The notes beneath the pieces were generated by a model that saw nothing but the letters and a program-made list of their open reading frames with translations, was not told the DNA's origin and ran no database searches. A stretch of DNA of 64,000 bases from Lactuca virosa (lineage: Eukaryota > Streptophyta > Magnoliopsida > Asterales > Asteraceae): the NCBI GenBank assembly GCA_928212115.1, contig CAKMRJ010005745.1, positions 213,629,777-213,693,776 of the forward strand, given 5' to 3'. Of the stretch, positions 59,757 to 64,000 are shown in pieces; within the stretch, counting starts at the first letter, position 1; every line of letters starts with the position of its first letter. The position numbers and the translations under genes are program-made.

Positions 59757-60650
59757 TTGTTAAAACTTTATGGCATTTGTTAGTTTGGTGGAGTTATGGT
59801 GGCTTGTATTTCAACTTATTGAGGTTAATATGGTGGTTTAATTTTATGAAGTAGAACAGAAGAGTGTTGGAGAAATATAGGGAGAGTTTGAAACATGTTT
59901 GGTGGAGAGAAAATGTAGAACACAAAATAGGTGTTAGAATGCGTTTTTCTGACATTTTCCTTATTTTATGGTGTAGTTTACATCAACAAAATATTTTCAA
60001 AGAAGTAGAGCTTAAATTACTTTTAATATTAGAACAATTCAAAAAATCGTTATTGATTATTATAATTGTACTTCCAAGGGGTTTTCGGAGTTTTGTTATT
60101 GAATGATGATGATCAAATAATCCGTTAAAATAAGAAATGAACGGGTCTACTATATCATCGATCTTAAAGGCCTCTAAAAGCGCATTAATATATTAAAAAG
60201 TGCTATGCAAGTTTTGATTTGACATTACTTATACTAAATCTTCCAAAAAAAAAAAAAAACGAAAATACACTTTGGTAGAAAGTAAATGGTAATCAAGTAT
60301 CTAAATATTCCATTACAATTTAATAATTTCTTGATTTATAATCAAACTAAAATACACTTTAGTTGTTTTTGCAGACGCTTCATTGATGTTTGTATTTTGG
60401 ATACATGTAATGTCGATTCTCTTTTATGTTTGTGAAGATATTAATATTATGGAAATATTGTATGATCCTTTTGCTACGTGATCTCCATTTCGCAAGAGAT
60501 TGATTGTTGGTGGAATGTATACGATTAAAAAAACAAAGGATACAAAAAGAGTCGAATTGCTTTTAAATAAAAGTTACAAACCACAAACAACATAAACATA
60601 TATGGGATTCCATATTTCCATTATGAAACTTTTGATATTGATCAAATCAC
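59757..60650. other. Intergenic region between GH32 and transaldolase genes
   Basis: Less than 0.9 kb. It holds the promoter side of the GH32 gene and the 3' end of the transaldolase gene. AT-rich, with an A-tract near 60246-60260. No ORF or RNA gene supported. Confidence 0.6.
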
Positions 60651-62828
60651 TCAAACATTTGGTGGTGGCCATATTTTTCCAAATAACTCTTCCACCCTTT
60701 TTGCTTGGTCCGAATAACCATCCATCCCCGCCGCCAAAAGCTCCAATGCCGCGGGCCCCATCGCAGACGCAAACTTAAGTTGGTCCCACTTCACCAACTG
60801 CAAATATCAAATACACTGTTATTCTTTCAGTAACCCCTGAGCTGATCCATACTCTGTCAATACTTCACCTCTTCTTCAGTAAAGTTATATGCAACAGCTG
60901 ATTTTGAGGAGAGTCTTTCCACAAATGTATATTTATCATCATCAGGAGTAGTGGATTCCTTTAATGCTTGCAATATCTTCAATGGAGTGATTATATAATC
61001 CACCCTGTAAAATTATTACATATATAATATATTTCAAAAAAAATTATAATATGATATTAAATAAATTGTACCCTAAAAGATTGAAAACATCCTGTTTGTT
61101 TCGGACTGAAGCAACCATTAATTTGGATTTATGCCCGTATTTGTGAATATAATTGTAAGCTTTTGTCACCTACAAAAAAAAAGGAGCTTTTATTAAATGA
61201 CAATTTCTATAATTGTCATTTAATTGTCATTAAATAATGAGTTATGAGATTAACCAAAGCCAATCCAGGATCTTCTCCTCTTTTAAGAGCAGCTTCTATT
61301 TCAGGATCACCACTGTGGTTGCGAGCCCAATCCTTAAAATGTATAAAATTAGGGTTTACTAATTACTACTTTTACCATATTGGAATTTAATAAATGATAT
61401 CAAAAAATAAAATAAAAAGTAAAAAATTAATTAATAGTTTAATTACCCTAAGGCGACCCACAAATATTTGAATAACAGAGGCACCAGCTTGAGCAGCAGC
61501 TGCAGCTTGAGAAAAGCTGAAAAAACAGTAAAAAGAAATAAAATGACAAATTTAAATGGAAGTTAAATGAGTAAATAATAATTGATACCTGTATACAAAA
61601 GTCATATGTGTTTGTATACCCTCAGATTCCAACAATCTTGCTGCTTCAATTCCCTTAAGAAAACAATTATCTTGTATAAAACTTTAATGACATAAAAAAA
61701 AATTAGAAAATTTAAATATCTCATTGCTTACTCACTTGCCAGGTGGCAGGGATTTTGAACAATAAACGCTCAGCAGGGACATCAATACTATTGTACAAAT
61801 TCAACAGGTTCTCAACCTACACATCAGTAATTTATAAAGGGTATAAAGGGTATAAATGTCAAGAATTATAATTTGTAGTAATACCTTTCCAACAATAGCA
61901 TGGGTGTCGTATGCTAAACGAGCATCAACTTCAGTTGAAACACGACCAGGTACTAGCTTTGATAGCTCACCACCAACATTTACTAAAGCCTGTTGTTTGC
62001 CATTTACTCATCAAAAACAATGAATAAAGAAAGTAAAAAGTTGATTATTGATGCCAAAAATGGAAGATTTACCTTATTCACAAAACATGTCATGCGAGCT
62101 TCTGGGCTCTCTAGACCATAGCAGTGTTTATCTGCTAATGCAGTATCCACAGCACCCTAAACATAAATGGTGAACATAGAAGAATTGCTATAACTGGAAA
62201 TGAAAACAAAGTTTAATCAAATTGATAGTATACATAAACACAAGTTTTACCTTGAAAGCTGTATCAGGGAGGCTGCAAATGCCTAATAGAAGAGATGAAC
62301 TAACAGTTGCAGCAGTTGGAGGAAACCTATGTGTAGTTCAGAAGGCAATCATTTAGTTTGAAGAACAGTAAAGCATAAAATCAATTCATCAATTGAATAT
62401 ATACAACCTCTCGAAATCATCGAAGACAACTGTATCCGGAACGACTTCGCTAAAGCGTGATAAAGCGTCTAATTCAGTCCTTCCACCTACAAATTAAAAG
62501 AAGAAATTAATTAACTAATACAGTTAGAATTTCCTCAATTTGACAAACGAAAGTTAAATTTGATCTACCGGTGTTGGGAGAAGCGGAGAAATCGGTGAAG
62601 GAGGCTCGGATTTGAGTGCATGATCTGCGAGAGTTGAAGGCGGGAATCGGTAATACGGATCGAACAGGGATTGTTGATCTTCTGTTGTGCTGGTGATTGA
62701 TGAGTTGATCAACGGGTGAACTAGAAGTAAATGAAAAGAATTTTGTTGAGGATATGTGAGGGCATTACCTGAAGGAGAGTGGAAGAAGAGGAGAGTGAAG
62801 CAGTGTGGAGAGAAGCAGCTGCTGCCAT
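60651..62828 (-). CDS. Plastid-type transaldolase, about 399 aa, 13 exons
   Basis: Transfers a dihydroxyacetone unit between sugar phosphates in the pentose phosphate pathway. Exons: 62828-62769, 62689-62569, 62486-62408, 62326-62251, 62156-62073, 61989-61885, 61816-61736, 61653-61589, 61516-61447, 61332-61255, 61169-61072, 61004-60869, 60797-60651; all GT-AG and in phase. Family signatures: KLVPGRVSTEVDARLAYDTH, the Schiff-base segment LLFKIPATWQG with Lys at about 196, ASVIQIFVGRLRDWARNHSG, and the C-terminus RVEELFGKIWPPPNV. The N-terminal 55-60 residues are Ser/Arg-rich without acids, like a chloroplast transit peptide. The exon 1/2 junction is least certain: the stronger-looking acceptor at 62721 would give a 48-nt intron and a frameshift, so I chose the acceptor at 62690 (79-nt intron, in frame). 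Confidence 0.9.
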
Positions 62829-63736
62829 TTTCGATTGATTTGCAGGTGAAGAGAGTGGGTGTGGAATTTGGGGAAGATGATAGAGAGAAGGTTTTATATT
62901 TCTACTCCCTTCAGTCCTTCACTGCTTCACAGATCACTGTTTTTTTTTAATATTTTAAATTCTCTTTTATTTTTAACATAAAATCTGTATATTTATGTCA
63001 TTTTATCCATTTATATGAGATTTGTCTAATCATTTAATACAATAAAATATCAATCGGTCATTTATAAAATAATTGTAAACTTTTCTGAATTCGTATAACA
63101 ATTTAAACATAACAAAAGATGTTTATAAAAAATACACTATAAGGGAGCATGACCGATCCTGAGAAATTAAATATTCTTAAAGGTCGAAGACGAAACAGAA
63201 AAAAAAAGTCTTTATCGTTATTATAAATTTTTATTTTTAAATAAAAATATATAATAAAAAAAATTGGATCATATTCAGCTATCTAACTTGACCTCCTTAA
63301 CGCCTCATGTAAATCCTTAACGCCCCATGTAAAGGGGCATGAAGCTTTTAATACTTAGTTTAGTTTTTATGTAATTTTATACTTTTAAAAACTTCCAATT
63401 AATTGTAGAAAATTTCTATATAAATAGAAGTTGTTGGCTTGTTGCCGAATAATTTTGTATAAATAAAAGTTAAAGTTTTCGGTTTATGTTTAGTAACTAT
63501 CTATTTTTAATTTTCACCTAATAAATAAAAGTTAAAATTTTCGATTTATATTTAGTAACTTTCTACTTTTAACATTCACCTAATATCTACCAATTAATTT
63601 TCCAAAGATACTTATATACAAATATAGATTTCCAAAGAGACTCATATACAAATAGGCAAAATGGTTTTTTTTTATGTGTTTTAATGTTATAAATTTATAA
63701 TACATGGATTGGTACAAAAAAAACTCATGATTTTCA
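62829..63736. other. Upstream region of the transaldolase gene
   Basis: The 5' UTR and promoter of the transaldolase gene should lie here. TTATATAAATA-type words occur, but none can be assigned as its TATA box. CCTTAACGCCYCATGTAAA occurs twice at 63296-63332. AT-rich, no ORF of note. Confidence 0.55.
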
Positions 63737-64000
63737 AGGTAGACTTTCAAAAAATGTTCGATTTGGTATCTTGGGACTTTCTTGACCGCGTGATGATTTT
63801 CTTGGGATTTGGTTCCAAATGGTGTTTGTGGGCCCGTAGCTGCTTGGTTCGGCCAACACTTCTGTCTTAGTCAATGGAAGTCCTTCTATGGAGTTTTCCC
63901 TTTAAAGAGGGTTACGTCAAGGAGATCATCTTTCTCATTTTCTTTTTATTTTAGTTATGGAGGCTCTTCATGTTGCAGTCAATGATGTTTTAGCTGCAGG
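63737..64000 (+). pseudogene. LINE (non-LTR) reverse transcriptase fragment
   Basis: The plus strand encodes KVDFQKMFDLVSWDFLDRVM and FLGFGSKWCLW, then in shifted frames LVNGSPSMEF and LVMEALHVAVNDVLAAG. This is the RT region around motif A of plant L1-type LINEs (usual form DFQKAFDSVSW, with the catalytic Asp retained here). Frameshifts and a stop near 63904 show it is dead. It runs past the window's right edge. Confidence 0.82.

Overview
This window looks like nuclear DNA of an Asteraceae plant, most likely of the lettuce/chicory tribe. The genes have plant GT-AG introns, including the 9-nt mini-exon typical of plant invertases. The repeats are Ty1/copia and Ty3/chromovirus retrotransposons, some rich in short palindromes of the GACTCGNCGAGTC type that I associate with lettuce LTRs. 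The species call is an inference from memory, not from a database search.

Positions 1-37.2 kb are a nested retrotransposon cluster with no host gene that I can see. A decayed Ty3 chromovirus (G1, minus strand) was hit in its RNase H region by a copia element (Copia-B). Copia-B was itself hit 12 codons into its gag by another copia element (Copia-1), which runs off the left edge. The LTR of G1 was hit separately by Copia-A (16842-24685). Copia-A has 797-bp LTRs with one visible difference and a perfect 5-bp target duplication, so it is very young, although its gag-pol carries a nonsense codon and a frameshift. To the right, the 3' part of a G1-type element is fused to a plus-strand relative (G2) at a short microhomology. 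A partial copy of the G1 LTR and the 3' end of a third Ty3 element (G3) follow.

Positions 37.4-62.8 kb hold four host genes, all on the minus strand: an uncharacterised coiled-coil protein with C-terminal DPR-type repeats (37443-39363), an SKU5/SKS multicopper-oxidase-like GPI protein (42685-46293), a vacuolar-invertase-type GH32 enzyme with an unusual C-terminal hydrophobic segment (57074-59756), and a plastid-type transaldolase (60651-62828). All but a short exon 1/2 uncertainty in the transaldolase could be modelled in frame from start to stop. They do not form a pathway, although invertase and transaldolase both act in carbohydrate metabolism.

Between the genes lie a Pack-MULE-like element carrying a piece of a short-chain dehydrogenase gene (49265-50444, 10-bp target duplication), two oppositely oriented Ty3-type LTR remnants (50697-54337), a non-autonomous hAT-like element with an 8-bp target duplication (55173-55740), a palindromic MITE-like insertion and hairpins in an SKS intron, and a LINE reverse transcriptase fragment at the right edge.

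The most interesting cross-element observation is that five LTRs share one layout: a strong 5' splice-site-like GTGAGT/GTAAGT, then a family-specific minisatellite, then a conserved acceptor-like block. I found no CRISPR array, rRNA or tRNA gene.
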